Below, piece after piece: positions 8,011 through 16,920 of a DNA stretch of 34,474 nt. The DNA is from Prolixibacteraceae bacterium (lineage in GTDB: Bacteria > Bacteroidota > Bacteroidia > Bacteroidales > Prolixibacteraceae), in the NCBI GenBank assembly GCA_027858715.1, contig JAQICD010000135.1, forward strand, positions 1 to 34,474. Direction: 5' to 3'. Under the pieces are notes generated by a model that saw only the letters and a list, made by a program, of their open reading frames with translations, was not told the origin of the DNA and searched no databases. Every line of letters starts with the position of its first letter. Position 1 is the stretch's first letter. The position numbers were made by a program, and so were the translations under genes.

Positions 8011-8332
8011 AGCTTAAAATTTTGTCGTGTAATATAATTCGCTACAAAAATAGCAAATTGACTGTTAATGAAACATGTCGAAAATCTGATTGTTTAAGTT
8101 TCTAACACAAAAAAATCAGATTTGTAAAAAAAGTATCTATCATGCCAAAATTTTCATTGAAGAACTGCTATAATTATACATTCAACACACCTAGTAAAAT
8201 AAAAACCTTGCTATTTTTACCGCTTTTAATGATTTTTGTTAGTTAATGCATTTGAAATTTGTTCTATATTAAAAATACAATTTTGACCAACAAGCGAACT
8301 GAATCAAATAATATAATTTTCAATTTAGGGTT
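8011..8332. other. Divergent intergenic region between the C69 peptidase and GH3 genes
   Basis: 322 AT-rich bases without a convincing frame or RNA gene. It holds the peptidase promoter element at 8045-8052 (minus). It also has a perfect 10-base inverted repeat, AAATCTGATT at 8082-8091 with AATCAGATTT at 8114-8123. TTTG-rich stretches between 8251 and 8285 may belong to the GH3 promoter, but no exact TAnnTTTG is present there. Confidence 0.5.
8045..8052 (-). promoter_or_regulatory. Bacteroidota -7 promoter element for the C69 peptidase
   Basis: TATTTTTG on the minus strand matches TAnnTTTG and lies 34 bases before the peptidase ATG. The -33 element is weak. Confidence 0.45.
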
Positions 8333-10552
8333 ATGGGGAAGATGAAAAGAGGGAGTTTTTTACTACAAACGCTCATTATTGTTCAATTTTTATCGGGTTG
8401 TAGTATTTCTCAAACAGATGCAAATACTGAACAAAAGTATCAGTACAAAGAACAATACGAACCTTTGATTGACAGCCTTATTAAGCAAATGACACTTAAC
8501 GAAAAAACAGGCATGCTGCATGGAACGGGCATGTTTGTATCGGGTGGTGTTGAACGACTTGGCATACCTGAATTTCACTACACCGACGGACCAAATGGAA
8601 TTCGCGAAGAACTTGAGCGCCATTCATGGAAACCACTTAATCTAGACAACGATTACGCCACCTTTTTCCCAACCGGATCGGCGCTTGCTGCTACGTGGAA
8701 CAAAGAGATGGCCTATAAGTATGGCGAAGCAATAGGCCTTGAAGCCAGAGCCCGAAACAAGGACATGCTGCTTGGACCTGCTGTAAACATTATGCGAACG
8801 CCCATTGGTGGCCGCACATTCGAATATTTTTCGGAAGACCCTTACTTGAATTCACGCATTACAGTTAACTATACAAAAGGCGTACAAAATCAGGATGTAG
8901 CGGTTTGTGTGAAACACTTTGCTGCAAATAACCAGGAATATCAGCGAAGCAGCATTAGTGTTGAAGTAAGCGAACGCGCCTTACGCGAAATCTATCTTCC
9001 TGCATACAAAGCGGCTGTTCAGGAAGCCAATGCCATGGGCATGATGGGAGCTTATAATAAGTTCAGAGGTGAATATCTTTGCCAGCACGATTACCTTAAC
9101 AACCAGATATTAAAAAATGAATTCGGATTTAATGGAATTATTGTTTCCGACTGGGCTGCCACACACAATACCGTTACTGCAGCAATGGGTGGACTTGATG
9201 TTGAAATGGGCACACCCACACCCGACCAAAACTATAACAACAATTACATGGGATACCCGTTACGCGATTCGGTTATTGCCGGAATTGTTCCAATGGAAGT
9301 AATTGACGACAAAGTACGTCGCATTTTAAGAGTAACGTACAACCTGAATAAGATGAACGACAGCCGTGAAAAAGGAGAGTTGGTATCGTCTAAAACAACA
9401 AAAACAGCTTACGATGTTGCTGCCGAATCGATTGTTTTGATGAAAAACGAAAACAGCTTGTTACCACTGAATAAAGATAAACTCAAAAGCATTGCCCTTA
9501 TTGGTTTTAATGCCGACCGTTCGCAGGCAAAAGGTGGTTTCACAGCAGGTGTAAAACCCAAATATGAAATCACCCCCCTGGAAGGACTAAGCAACAAACT
9601 AAAAAGCAAAGTTGAAATAAACTACGCTCAAGGCTATGTTCAAAGATTTGAAGAAAAAGACAACTGGCGCACTCCCCCGATTAATACGCCCGACCAAAAA
9701 CTGATCAACGAAGCTGTTGCAGCAGCTCAAAAATCAGATGCAGCCATAATTTTTGCTGGTAACACACGCGAAATTGAAACTGAAACACTCGACAGGCCTT
9801 CACTAGACCTTCCTTTTGGTCAGGACGAACTTATCAAAGCAGTAACAGCAGCTAACCCCAACACTATTGTTGTAATTATTGCCGGAGGTGCGGTTAACCT
9901 GACAGTAGCTAAGCAAACAGCACCAGCAATTCTTTACGGATGGTTTAATGGTTCTGAAGCAGGAAATGCCATCGCCGACGTTATTTTTGGTAATGTAAAT
10001 CCCTCGGGGAAACTGCCTTTTACAATACCTACACGCCTATGCGATATCGGGGCTCACGCTTTCGATTCACTTTCGTATCCCGGACTAAACGGTAAGGTTG
10101 AATACAAAGAAGGAATTCTGGTGGGTTATCGCTGGATTGACAAACACGACATCACCCCGACATATCCTTTTGGACATGGACTTTCGTACACTACATTCAG
10201 CTATTCAAAGCCCACTCTTAATAAAACGTATTTCCGCCCAGGTGACGACATAAATATCTCGGTGAAAGTTAAAAACACAGGTGAATCATTTGGCAAAGAA
10301 GTAATTCAATGCTATGTGGGCATTAATCAGTCTAAAGTTCTCAGACCAGTGAAAGAACTCAAAGCTTTTGTAAAAACCGGGCTAAAACCTAAAACTGAAA
10401 ACATAGTCAATCTTTCTATAAAAGCTGAAGATTTAGCTTATTTTGATGAAGATGAAATGAAATGGATTATTGAACCTGGTTTATACACTCTTTACATTGG
10501 TTCATCATCAACAGATATAAAAGGCATTACTCAATTCGAAATAACATTGTAA
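8333..10552 (+). CDS. Glycoside hydrolase family 3 beta-glucosidase-like lipoprotein
   Basis: 739 residues with a lipoprotein signal, a hydrophobic stretch ending LSGC (lipobox Cys at residue 23). The mature enzyme is probably anchored in the envelope. The GH3 N-terminal TIM barrel shows YTDGPNGIRE, GPAVNIMRTPIGGR, VKHFAANNQE and the catalytic nucleophile D273 in GIIVSDWAATH. The second alpha/beta domain starts around residue 350 (AAESIVLMKNENSLLPL) and includes YGWFNGSEAGNAIADVIFG. A fibronectin III-like domain closes the protein (PFGHGLSYTTFSYS onward). GH3 enzymes with this order remove terminal beta-linked glucose or xylose from oligosaccharides. A second ATG at 8342, preceded by GGGGAAG, is an equally possible start. 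Confidence 0.93.
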   Translation: MGKMKRGSFLLQTLIIVQFLSGCSISQTDANTEQKYQYKEQYEPLIDSLIKQMTLNEKTGMLHGTGMFVSGGVERLGIPEFHYTDGPNGIREELERHSWKPLNLDNDYATFFPTGSALAATWNKEMAYKYGEAIGLEARARNKDMLLGPAVNIMRTPIGGRTFEYFSEDPYLNSRITVNYTKGVQNQDVAVCVKHFAANNQEYQRSSISVEVSERALREIYLPAYKAAVQEANAMGMMGAYNKFRGEYLCQHDYLNNQILKNEFGFNGIIVSDWAATHNTVTAAMGGLDVEMGTPTPDQNYNNNYMGYPLRDSVIAGIVPMEVIDDKVRRILRVTYNLNKMNDSREKGELVSSKTTKTAYDVAAESIVLMKNENSLLPLNKDKLKSIALIGFNADRSQAKGGFTAGVKPKYEITPLEGLSNKLKSKVEINYAQGYVQRFEEKDNWRTPPINTPDQKLINEAVAAAQKSDAAIIFAGNTREIETETLDRPSLDLPFGQDELIKAVTAANPNTIVVIIAGGAVNLTVAKQTAPAILYGWFNGSEAGNAIADVIFGNVNPSGKLPFTIPTRLCDIGAHAFDSLSYPGLNGKVEYKEGILVGYRWIDKHDITPTYPFGHGLSYTTFSYSKPTLNKTYFRPGDDINISVKVKNTGESFGKEVIQCYVGINQSKVLRPVKELKAFVKTGLKPKTENIVNLSIKAEDLAYFDEDEMKWIIEPGLYTLYIGSSSTDIKGITQFEITL

Positions 10553-10720
10553 GCACCGCGCAACTACAAAAGAAAAATAATTATCCTTATTAAAGTCATA
10601 CCAATCATTAAAATTTCATAAAAAGCAATCGAGTTTTGTGTATTTTCAATCGATTCAGTTTTTTTTCTGGTTTTTATATCCGAACTTATTTTGAAATTGA
10701 ATCACTAAACATATTGTGTT

Positions 10721-13429
10721 ATGAAAGCAATATTCAGAATAAATTACCACACTCATTGGGGCGAATCATTGTGGATTAGCGGGTCGGTAAAAACACTGGG
10801 CAAATGGGATAAAAACCATGCCCTCCAAATGGAATATAGCGGTAACGGAGAATGGGAAGCTTCGTTGAATTTGGGTAAAAACGAAACGATTCAGTATAAA
10901 TACTTTTTGAAACGAAACGAAAACATTGTTTGGGAAAGCGGAAATAATCGCTTATTTGACGCTCATCCACATTCCACAATTGAAATACGCGATTTCTGGA
11001 GGCAACATACCAATCCAGCCAATACTTTTTTCACAAAACCTTTTACCGGAGTATTTATGAAACTTACTCCGCCAACAAGAAAGAAAAAACAATCGAACTA
11101 CAGCAAATCGGTTTTATTCAGACTAAGAGCTCCCAGAGTTCCTCGGAATATGATGGTAGCCATTATCGGCAATCAAAAAGATCTTGGAAACTGGAAAAAA
11201 CCCATAGCTATGGATTGTTCTGAATTTCCGCTATGGAAAATGTCGTTCGATATCACCCAAACAAAATATCCCATTGACTATAAATACGTTATCATCGATA
11301 AAAAAAACAAAGAAATAATTGAATGGGAAGAAGGTAACGAACGTTCAATATTTTACATCGACAATTCTTCAGAAGTTATTCATATTCAGAACGATGAAGA
11401 ATTCAGGTATTCTAATCCTGCATGGAAAGGTGCAGGTGTAGCTGTACCGGTTTTCTCGTTACGAACTGAAGAAAGTTTCGGCGTAGGCGAATTCAACGAT
11501 TTAAAAAAACTGGTTGACTGGTGTGTGCTTGCCGGTCAAAAAATGATACAATTACTTCCGGTAAACGAAACGGTTGCCACACATTCGTGGCTCGACTCAT
11601 ACCCATACAAATCTATTTCGGTACTGGCACTGCACCCTATTTATTTAAATCTAGAAACACTTGGGACTTTAAACGATGAAAAGTTGAACGACGAATTTAA
11701 TTTGGCAAAGGATGTGCTCAACTCAAAACCATTTGTCGATTATGTGCAAGTGACAAAATTTAAATCGCGTTATTTCAAACTGATTTTCGATCAGGAATGG
11801 AAAAAAGTAAAACGCACCAAAGCTTACAAAATCTTTTTTGAAGAAAACAGAGAATGGCTTCAGCCATACGCCGCCTTTTGTTTCCTGCGCGACCGCTATA
11901 AAACCAGCAATTTCAGAGAATGGGGGCCATGGAGTAAATTTTTGCCTGATAAAATCAGCAAACTCACCAATCCTAAAGCCAAACACCACGAACACATTGC
12001 AGTGCATTACTTTATACAATACAACCTCGACCAGCAATTAAAAGCTATTGTAAACTATGCTCATGAACACGGAGTAGCCCTAAAAGGCGACATACCAGTT
12101 GGCATCAGTCCGGACAGCATTGAAGCATGGACAGAACCGAAATTATTCAATCTGAAAGGACAAACCGGTGCCCCACCCGACGATTTTGCTGTACTGGGAC
12201 AGAACTGGGGTTTCCCCACCTACAACTGGGACGAAATGGCCAAAGACGACTTTGCATGGTGGCGGAAAAGGCTAAACATGATGGCCAAATATTTTGATGC
12301 TTATCGCATTGACCACATTCTGGGATTTTTCAGAATATGGGAAATACCCAAAAATACCCTGCACGGACTGTTGGGCTATTTCAAACCGGCACTCCCTCTT
12401 TCGCTTGATGAAATTACGGATTACGGCATTTGGTTCGACGAAAAACGCTTTACCGAGCCATACATACGAGGGCATTTTCTGCACGAAATATTTGGAAAAT
12501 ATACCGACGAAGTACGAATGTTGTATCTCGACGAACCGGAATACAATGTTTTTGAACTGAAAAAAGAATTCAAAACCCAACGCAGCATATACAACCATTT
12601 TACCCCGGAAACAGAATCGGGACAAAAACTGTCTGGAAAAAATGTGATCATCCGCGATGGACTTATCTCATTGTTAGATGAAATACTTTTTATCCACGAT
12701 CCATACTCAGAACATCTGGCTTATCACCCCCGAATTACTCTTCACTACACCTATTCGTACAGTGAACTCGATGCAGAAATAAAAAATAACATCGACAACC
12801 TGTACATCGATTTCTTCTATAAAAGACACGAAGAATTTTGGAAAAAAGAGGCGCTATCGAAATTACCTTTTATCGTTAATGCCGGGAATATGATGGTGTG
12901 TGGAGAAGACCTGGGCATGATTCCAGAATCAGTGCCTTACGTGATGAACGAATTGAACATTTTAAGTTTGGAGATTCAGCGCATGCCTAAAAACCCCGAC
13001 ATAGAATTCACACATCCGGCCGATGCACCTTACATGAGTGTTTGTACTACATCAACCCACGACATGTCAACCATACGCGGGTGGTGGGAAGAAAACCGCG
13101 AACGTACGCAGCGTTTCTACCACACCATGCTGGGACGTAACGGGCAGGCTCCGTATTATGCTGAACCCTGGATTTGTAAGGAAATCGTTAATCAGCACCT
13201 TCATTCGTCAGCTATGTGGACCATCTATCCTATTCAGGATTTAGTGGCAATGGATGGCACTTTACGCTGGGATCAAACAGACAAAGAACGCATCAACGTG
13301 CCGAGCGACGAGAGAAACCAATGGAAATACCGCATGATACTAACACTCGAAGAACTGCTCAGAGCCGACGAATTCAACGAAACATTATCGCAGATGATAA
13401 GACACTCGGGACGACTGCCTGAAGTGTAA
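10721..13429 (+). CDS. malQ: 4-alpha-glucanotransferase, DPE2-like, with two CBM20 domains and GH77
   Basis: 902 residues. Two starch-binding CBM20 domains come first: about 1-100 (WISGSVKTLGKWDKNHALQM) and about 125-225 (IGNQKDLGNWKKPIAMD). Next is the GH77 catalytic domain, with nucleophile D531 in FDAYRIDH, acid/base E729 in VCGEDLG and the third acid D781 in STHDMSTIRGWW. The span from RIDH to GEDL is about 200 residues against about 47 in ordinary MalQ, an insertion of roughly 150 residues typical of plant DPE2-like enzymes. Such enzymes transfer glucosyl units from maltose or maltodextrins to glycogen-like acceptors. No signal peptide is present, so it is cytoplasmic. It lies 168 bases after the GH3 gene. 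A shorter paralogue is at 25916-27430. Confidence 0.95.
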   Translation: MKAIFRINYHTHWGESLWISGSVKTLGKWDKNHALQMEYSGNGEWEASLNLGKNETIQYKYFLKRNENIVWESGNNRLFDAHPHSTIEIRDFWRQHTNPANTFFTKPFTGVFMKLTPPTRKKKQSNYSKSVLFRLRAPRVPRNMMVAIIGNQKDLGNWKKPIAMDCSEFPLWKMSFDITQTKYPIDYKYVIIDKKNKEIIEWEEGNERSIFYIDNSSEVIHIQNDEEFRYSNPAWKGAGVAVPVFSLRTEESFGVGEFNDLKKLVDWCVLAGQKMIQLLPVNETVATHSWLDSYPYKSISVLALHPIYLNLETLGTLNDEKLNDEFNLAKDVLNSKPFVDYVQVTKFKSRYFKLIFDQEWKKVKRTKAYKIFFEENREWLQPYAAFCFLRDRYKTSNFREWGPWSKFLPDKISKLTNPKAKHHEHIAVHYFIQYNLDQQLKAIVNYAHEHGVALKGDIPVGISPDSIEAWTEPKLFNLKGQTGAPPDDFAVLGQNWGFPTYNWDEMAKDDFAWWRKRLNMMAKYFDAYRIDHILGFFRIWEIPKNTLHGLLGYFKPALPLSLDEITDYGIWFDEKRFTEPYIRGHFLHEIFGKYTDEVRMLYLDEPEYNVFELKKEFKTQRSIYNHFTPETESGQKLSGKNVIIRDGLISLLDEILFIHDPYSEHLAYHPRITLHYTYSYSELDAEIKNNIDNLYIDFFYKRHEEFWKKEALSKLPFIVNAGNMMVCGEDLGMIPESVPYVMNELNILSLEIQRMPKNPDIEFTHPADAPYMSVCTTSTHDMSTIRGWWEENRERTQRFYHTMLGRNGQAPYYAEPWICKEIVNQHLHSSAMWTIYPIQDLVAMDGTLRWDQTDKERINVPSDERNQWKYRMILTLEELLRADEFNETLSQMIRHSGRLPEV

Positions 13430-13432
13430 AAT

Positions 13433-14512
13433 TTATTTTTTCATCCTACGAAAATAATGCTTCGAATCGCCCCATTCGCCATAACCTATTTCGCTATCGG
13501 CAAGTGAGAGACGTGCGTCAAGACAACCTCTACATTGCGCAGGTTCTTCATCGGTGCAAGGTTTGTTTTGATACAGGGAATAATCGTTGCGATACATGCC
13601 GGGTGTTATGTTAGGCATAATTACATTTGCACCGGCCTTTACGCCTTTCTCACGTCCAATTGGGTCGATAGCCTGCAAAGCAGTTGCAGCGGCAATATTA
13701 ATATCTTTCATCAAAATGCGCAGAATGGCAATCATTTTCAAAGCCATCGAAAATCGTTTTTCAATAGGCCACAGAATATCATTATGCGCATAAAGCGGGG
13801 TTTCTTCGTGTTCAATATATGGCCCCATTCCAACCATATCTATGTCAAAACTTTGCATGAACAGAAGGTCATCGGCTAAATCTTCAATTGTTTGATAAGG
13901 CAGGCCTATCATCACACCCGTGCCGGTTTGATAACCAATATTCTGGAGTATTCTCAGGCAATCAATGCGTTTTTCAAAAGAGTGACTGGCCGGATGCAGT
14001 CGTTTGTAAAGTTGTTGATTCGATGTTTCGATGCGCAACAAGTACCGATGTGCGCCCGCATCAAACCACCGTTTATATACATCGCGGGTTTGTTCTCCAA
14101 GCGAAAGGGTTACTCCAAGTTTGTTATCGCTCAGTGCTTTAATTTCACATAGTAAATATTCAATACGATCTGCAAATTGCTCACTTGCCAACTCTCCCGA
14201 CTGAAGCACCAACGAACCGTAATTGTTTTCGTAAGCGAAGCTTGCAGCTTCAAGAATCTCTTCATCAGTCAGATTGTAACGATGAACATTGCTATTGGAC
14301 TTACGGATGCCACAATAAAAACAGTCTTTCGAGCAAATATTTGAAAACTCAACAAGACCTCTGAAATAGACTTTTGAACCCACATATAGGCGTTTTGTTT
14401 CGTCGGCTGCAGCAAATAGCTCTGAGCTACTATTGATATCAGCATTCAGCATCTCAACAATTTCGGCTTTAGTAAAGTCCGTTATATTTAACAAATGTGA
14501 TTTTTTTTCCAT
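13433..14512 (-). CDS. hydE: [FeFe] hydrogenase H-cluster radical SAM maturase HydE
   Basis: Start set at 14512 (MEKKSHLL). The frame stays open 81 codons further upstream, but that part lies inside the divergent kinase gene, and the -7 element at 14530-14537 fits 14512. The 359-residue product has the radical SAM motif C60-SKD-C64-FY-C67. It also has the second cluster site C319-x7-C327-x2-C330, the same spacing as in Thermotoga HydE. SGELASEQFADR, GTGVMIGLPYQT and VGMGPYIEHEETPL are family blocks. HydE acts with HydG and HydF to build the di-iron part of the hydrogenase active site. Neither partner nor a hydrogenase is in the window. BioB-like and PylB-like relatives are less likely given the C-terminal Cys set. 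Confidence 0.93.
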   Translation of the reverse strand: MEKKSHLLNITDFTKAEIVEMLNADINSSSELFAAADETKRLYVGSKVYFRGLVEFSNICSKDCFYCGIRKSNSNVHRYNLTDEEILEAASFAYENNYGSLVLQSGELASEQFADRIEYLLCEIKALSDNKLGVTLSLGEQTRDVYKRWFDAGAHRYLLRIETSNQQLYKRLHPASHSFEKRIDCLRILQNIGYQTGTGVMIGLPYQTIEDLADDLLFMQSFDIDMVGMGPYIEHEETPLYAHNDILWPIEKRFSMALKMIAILRILMKDINIAAATALQAIDPIGREKGVKAGANVIMPNITPGMYRNDYSLYQNKPCTDEEPAQCRGCLDARLSLADSEIGYGEWGDSKHYFRRMKK

Positions 14513-14529
14513 ATTTCCGTTACAAAATG

Positions 14530-14537
14530 CAAAAATA
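14530..14537 (-). promoter_or_regulatory. Bacteroidota -7 promoter element for hydE
   Basis: TATTTTTG on the minus strand, an exact TAnnTTTG match 17 bases before the hydE ATG at 14512. It leaves a very short leader and supports the chosen start. The divergent kinase promoter must lie in the same 64-base gap. Confidence 0.5.
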
Positions 14538-14576
14538 ACAGATACAAATGAATATATTAGCTTTAAAACAGCGTAT

Positions 14577-15428
14577 ATGATACTAATTGCCGAAAGCGGG
14601 TCAACAAAAACACAGTGGTGCGTAGTTAACCAACACAAAATCGAAGACTTACACAACACACCGGGGATAAACCCTTTTATTCTTTCAATCCCTGAGATAG
14701 AAACCATTATGCGCCCGGTATCGACAGTAAACGAACAATACAAGCTGGATGCCATATATTATTTTGGCGCAGGCTGTTCAACTATAAACAACATAGAAAA
14801 AATAGAACGAGCCATTGGCCATATTTTTAACTGTGACACCATACATGTTGACACTGATTTAAAAGCCGCCTGTCTGGCATTGGCCGGAACAAAAAAAGGG
14901 TTGATAGGTCTGCTGGGCACTGGTTCGAACTCTTGTATATGGGATGGTTCAGAAATAATTCATCAAAGGCCATCGCTAGGTTACATTCTGGGCGACGACG
15001 GCGGTGGTGTTTCGATTGGAAAGCAATTAGTAACCGATTATCTTACCATGCAAATGCCGAAACAAATATCGAGTAAATTCGCGAGCTCGTTTAACATATC
15101 AGCTATGCAGGTGCTCGAAAGAGTTTATCAAAGCCCCATGCCTAATCGGTTTCTGGCAGGCTTTGCTCCTTTTGCCGAAGAAAATATTGACGATGCTTAT
15201 TGCAGAAATATCGTATCAAAACAGTTCAAACAATTCTTCATTAAAAATATTACTTTGTACCCCGAGACTGATAAATATGAGTTGTCGTTTTGCGGTTCAA
15301 TTGCACACAGTCATGCCGATATTTTAAAAGAAGTGGCACACAGCTTTGGATTAATTGTAAGCAATATCGAAAAGGAACCGATAAAGGGATTGGCAAAATA
15401 TTTTCAAAAACATCCTGAATTAAAATAG
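14577..15428 (+). CDS. BadF/BadG/BcrA/BcrD-type ATPase, N-acetylglucosamine kinase-like
   Basis: Start set at the ATG at 14577 (MILIAESGSTKTQW). The longer frame from 14433 runs through hydE and lacks homology. The 283-residue protein has the ASKHA nucleotide-binding motifs: phosphate-1 AESGSTKT at 5-12, phosphate-2 GLLGTGSNSC near 110-119 and the LGYILGDDGGGVSIG segment near 133-147. A conserved VDTDLKAAC stretch lies between them. Bacteroidota members of this size are usually annotated as GlcNAc or related amino-sugar kinases in the cytoplasm. It is divergent from hydE and convergent with murI (9 bases apart), so it may serve cell-wall sugar recycling. The sugar substrate is inferred. Confidence 0.8.
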   Translation: MILIAESGSTKTQWCVVNQHKIEDLHNTPGINPFILSIPEIETIMRPVSTVNEQYKLDAIYYFGAGCSTINNIEKIERAIGHIFNCDTIHVDTDLKAACLALAGTKKGLIGLLGTGSNSCIWDGSEIIHQRPSLGYILGDDGGGVSIGKQLVTDYLTMQMPKQISSKFASSFNISAMQVLERVYQSPMPNRFLAGFAPFAEENIDDAYCRNIVSKQFKQFFIKNITLYPETDKYELSFCGSIAHSHADILKEVAHSFGLIVSNIEKEPIKGLAKYFQKHPELK

Positions 15429-15437
15429 GGCTATTGG

Positions 15438-16268
15438 TTATAAATAATTAATATTTTTTGAGTTTACCACATCATCAATAAACAACGATGCTTTTTCATC
15501 GAAGGTTTCGGCATTTTCGGTAGTGAAATATTTTATACCTGCCTGTTTCGAACAACGTGTTTCCATTTCGGGATGACGCTTTAGATAATCGGCCAGTTTT
15601 TTGGCAACGATTGACCCTTGTTCAACAATTTTAATATGTTGTGGCAAAAACTTTTTTAGAGTATGATGCAACAAAGGATAATGTGTACAACCCAATACGA
15701 CGGTATCAATAAGGCTGTCGGCAACCAGCAAATTTTCAATATTTTTCTTGACGAAATAATCAGCCCCTTGTGTGCCAATTTCGTTATTCTCAACAATGGG
15801 AACCCACATAGGGCAGGCTTCCTGACTAATAGCAAGTTTGCCATCCGATAACTTTTCTAACTCTAAAACATACGAAAGAGACGAAACCGTTCCGTTAGTT
15901 CCTAAAACACCAACATGTCCGTTTTGGGTAATAGAAACCACTTCTTCAACACTGGGTCGGATAACTCCAAGAACACGTTTTTCAGGTGCAATTTTGGGTA
16001 AATCGTTTTGCTGAATGCTGCGCAAAGCTTTTGCCGAAGCCGTATTGCAGGCAAGAACAACCAATTCGCACCCCATCGAAAAAAGTTTTTTTACCGCTTC
16101 GAGTGTGTACTGATATACAACCTCAAACGACCGTGTACCATAAGGAGTGCGGGCATTATCGCCTAAGTACAGGTAATCGTACTGAGGCAATGCCTTCCGT
16201 ATTTCTTTCAGTATGGTTAACCCGCCATAACCTGAATCAAATATTCCAATGGGTTTATAATTATCCAT
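15438..16268 (-). CDS. murI: Glutamate racemase
   Basis: 276 residues. It makes D-glutamate from L-glutamate for peptidoglycan. The two-Cys active site is complete: FDSGYGG at 10-16, the GDNARTPYG stretch at 36-44, C74 in VLACNTASA and C194 in VVLGCTHYPLL with H196. It is the last gene of the envelope cluster, but a strong terminator (16282-16311) stands only 13 bases before its ATG. No exact TAnnTTTG element lies in that gap, so it may depend on readthrough of the terminator. No hairpin is visible after its stop. Confidence 0.97.
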   Translation of the reverse strand: MDNYKPIGIFDSGYGGLTILKEIRKALPQYDYLYLGDNARTPYGTRSFEVVYQYTLEAVKKLFSMGCELVVLACNTASAKALRSIQQNDLPKIAPEKRVLGVIRPSVEEVVSITQNGHVGVLGTNGTVSSLSYVLELEKLSDGKLAISQEACPMWVPIVENNEIGTQGADYFVKKNIENLLVADSLIDTVVLGCTHYPLLHHTLKKFLPQHIKIVEQGSIVAKKLADYLKRHPEMETRCSKQAGIKYFTTENAETFDEKASLFIDDVVNSKNINYL

Positions 16269-16281
16269 AATAACAATGCAT

Positions 16282-16311
16282 AAAAAAGGCCGCCTGTTAA
16301 TACAAGCGACC
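16282..16311 (-). terminator. Rho-independent terminator between ompH and murI
   Basis: On the minus strand the 10-bp stem GGTCGCTTGT / ACAGGCGGCC (two G-T pairs) has an ATTA loop and is followed by six T. It lies 27 bases after the ompH stop (16339) and 13 bases before the murI start (16268). The form is that of a strong terminator, or of an attenuator if murI is co-transcribed. Confidence 0.82.
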
Positions 16312-16338
16312 TTAAAACTATCTAATTTCTTTTAGAAT

Positions 16339-16851
16339 TTATTCAATTCCCATTTTTTTCTTCACCAAAGGAAGAACATCAATACTCTGATTCGATTGAT
16401 AGAGAACAACACGTGAACTCACATCAAAAACATAAACCAGGTTATTTTCTTTTGCCACCTCTGCAATTGCACTATCAGCTTTAGTGAAAATTGGCTCCAT
16501 AAGCTGCTGCTGCTTCTTCTGTAATTGTTGGTCGGCTTGCATTCTAAATGTTTCGATGCGCTGTTGCTTCATTTGAATATCTTCTTCCTTAGCCTGACGA
16601 ACCAGGTCAGACATTGTTTCACGCTTTGTTGAATAATCTTCAAACATGGTTTGAAGCTCTTCTTGCATAGTTCCCAACATTTCTTCAAGCTCGCCCGCCT
16701 CTTTTTCAAGGTTTGCTAATGCTGCGGTTCTCTCAGGCATAACCTGAATCAACTGTTGCATATCGATATGACCAAACTTAAGATTTTGAGCATTAACTTT
16801 TACAGCCGCTACGGCAACAAATAAAACTATTATTACAATTAATTTTCTCAT
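16339..16851 (-). CDS. OmpH/Skp family periplasmic chaperone, second copy
   Basis: Start set at the ATG at 16851 (MRKLIVIIVLF). The frame can be read from a TTG at 16869, but this is a weaker choice. The 170-residue product has a signal peptide ending VNAQ, then the OmpH entry FGHIDMQQLIQVMPE. A long charged coiled coil follows (about residues 35-120), and a C-terminal strand region closes it (AKENNLVYVFDVSS). Skp-like trimers hold unfolded outer-membrane proteins in the periplasm and pass them to BamA. It lies 69 bases after its paralogue and has a promoter-like TATATTTG at 16896-16903 in the gap. The two copies are clearly diverged from each other. Confidence 0.9.
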   Translation of the reverse strand: MRKLIVIIVLFVAVAAVKVNAQNLKFGHIDMQQLIQVMPERTAALANLEKEAGELEEMLGTMQEELQTMFEDYSTKRETMSDLVRQAKEEDIQMKQQRIETFRMQADQQLQKKQQQLMEPIFTKADSAIAEVAKENNLVYVFDVSSRVVLYQSNQSIDVLPLVKKKMGIE

Positions 16852-16895
16852 TTTATTGATGTATTTCAAATATGTTCATTATTACTGTTGTTACG

Positions 16896-16903
16896 CAAAT
16901 ATA
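16896..16903 (-). promoter_or_regulatory. Possible internal -7 promoter element before the second ompH
   Basis: TATATTTG on the minus strand, followed by C, matches TAnnTTTG exactly and lies 44 bases before the ATG at 16851. It could give the second ompH, and murI by readthrough, a separate transcript. The AT-rich setting raises the chance of a random match. Confidence 0.4.
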
Positions 16904-16920
16904 GAAATTAACTTTAAATA

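Noticed and set aside
10626..10660. Inverted repeat AATCGA...TCGATT before the CBM20-GH77 gene
   Set aside because: The arms are only 6 bases in AT-rich DNA, close to what chance would give.
14433..14576. 48-codon N-terminal extension of the kinase frame
   Set aside because: It runs antisense through the start of hydE, and the ASKHA motif begins a few codons after the ATG at 14577, as is normal for the family.
14513..14755. 81-codon N-terminal extension of the hydE frame
   Set aside because: It lies inside the divergent kinase gene, lacks HydE homology, and the -7 element at 14530-14537 plus normal family length support the start at 14512.
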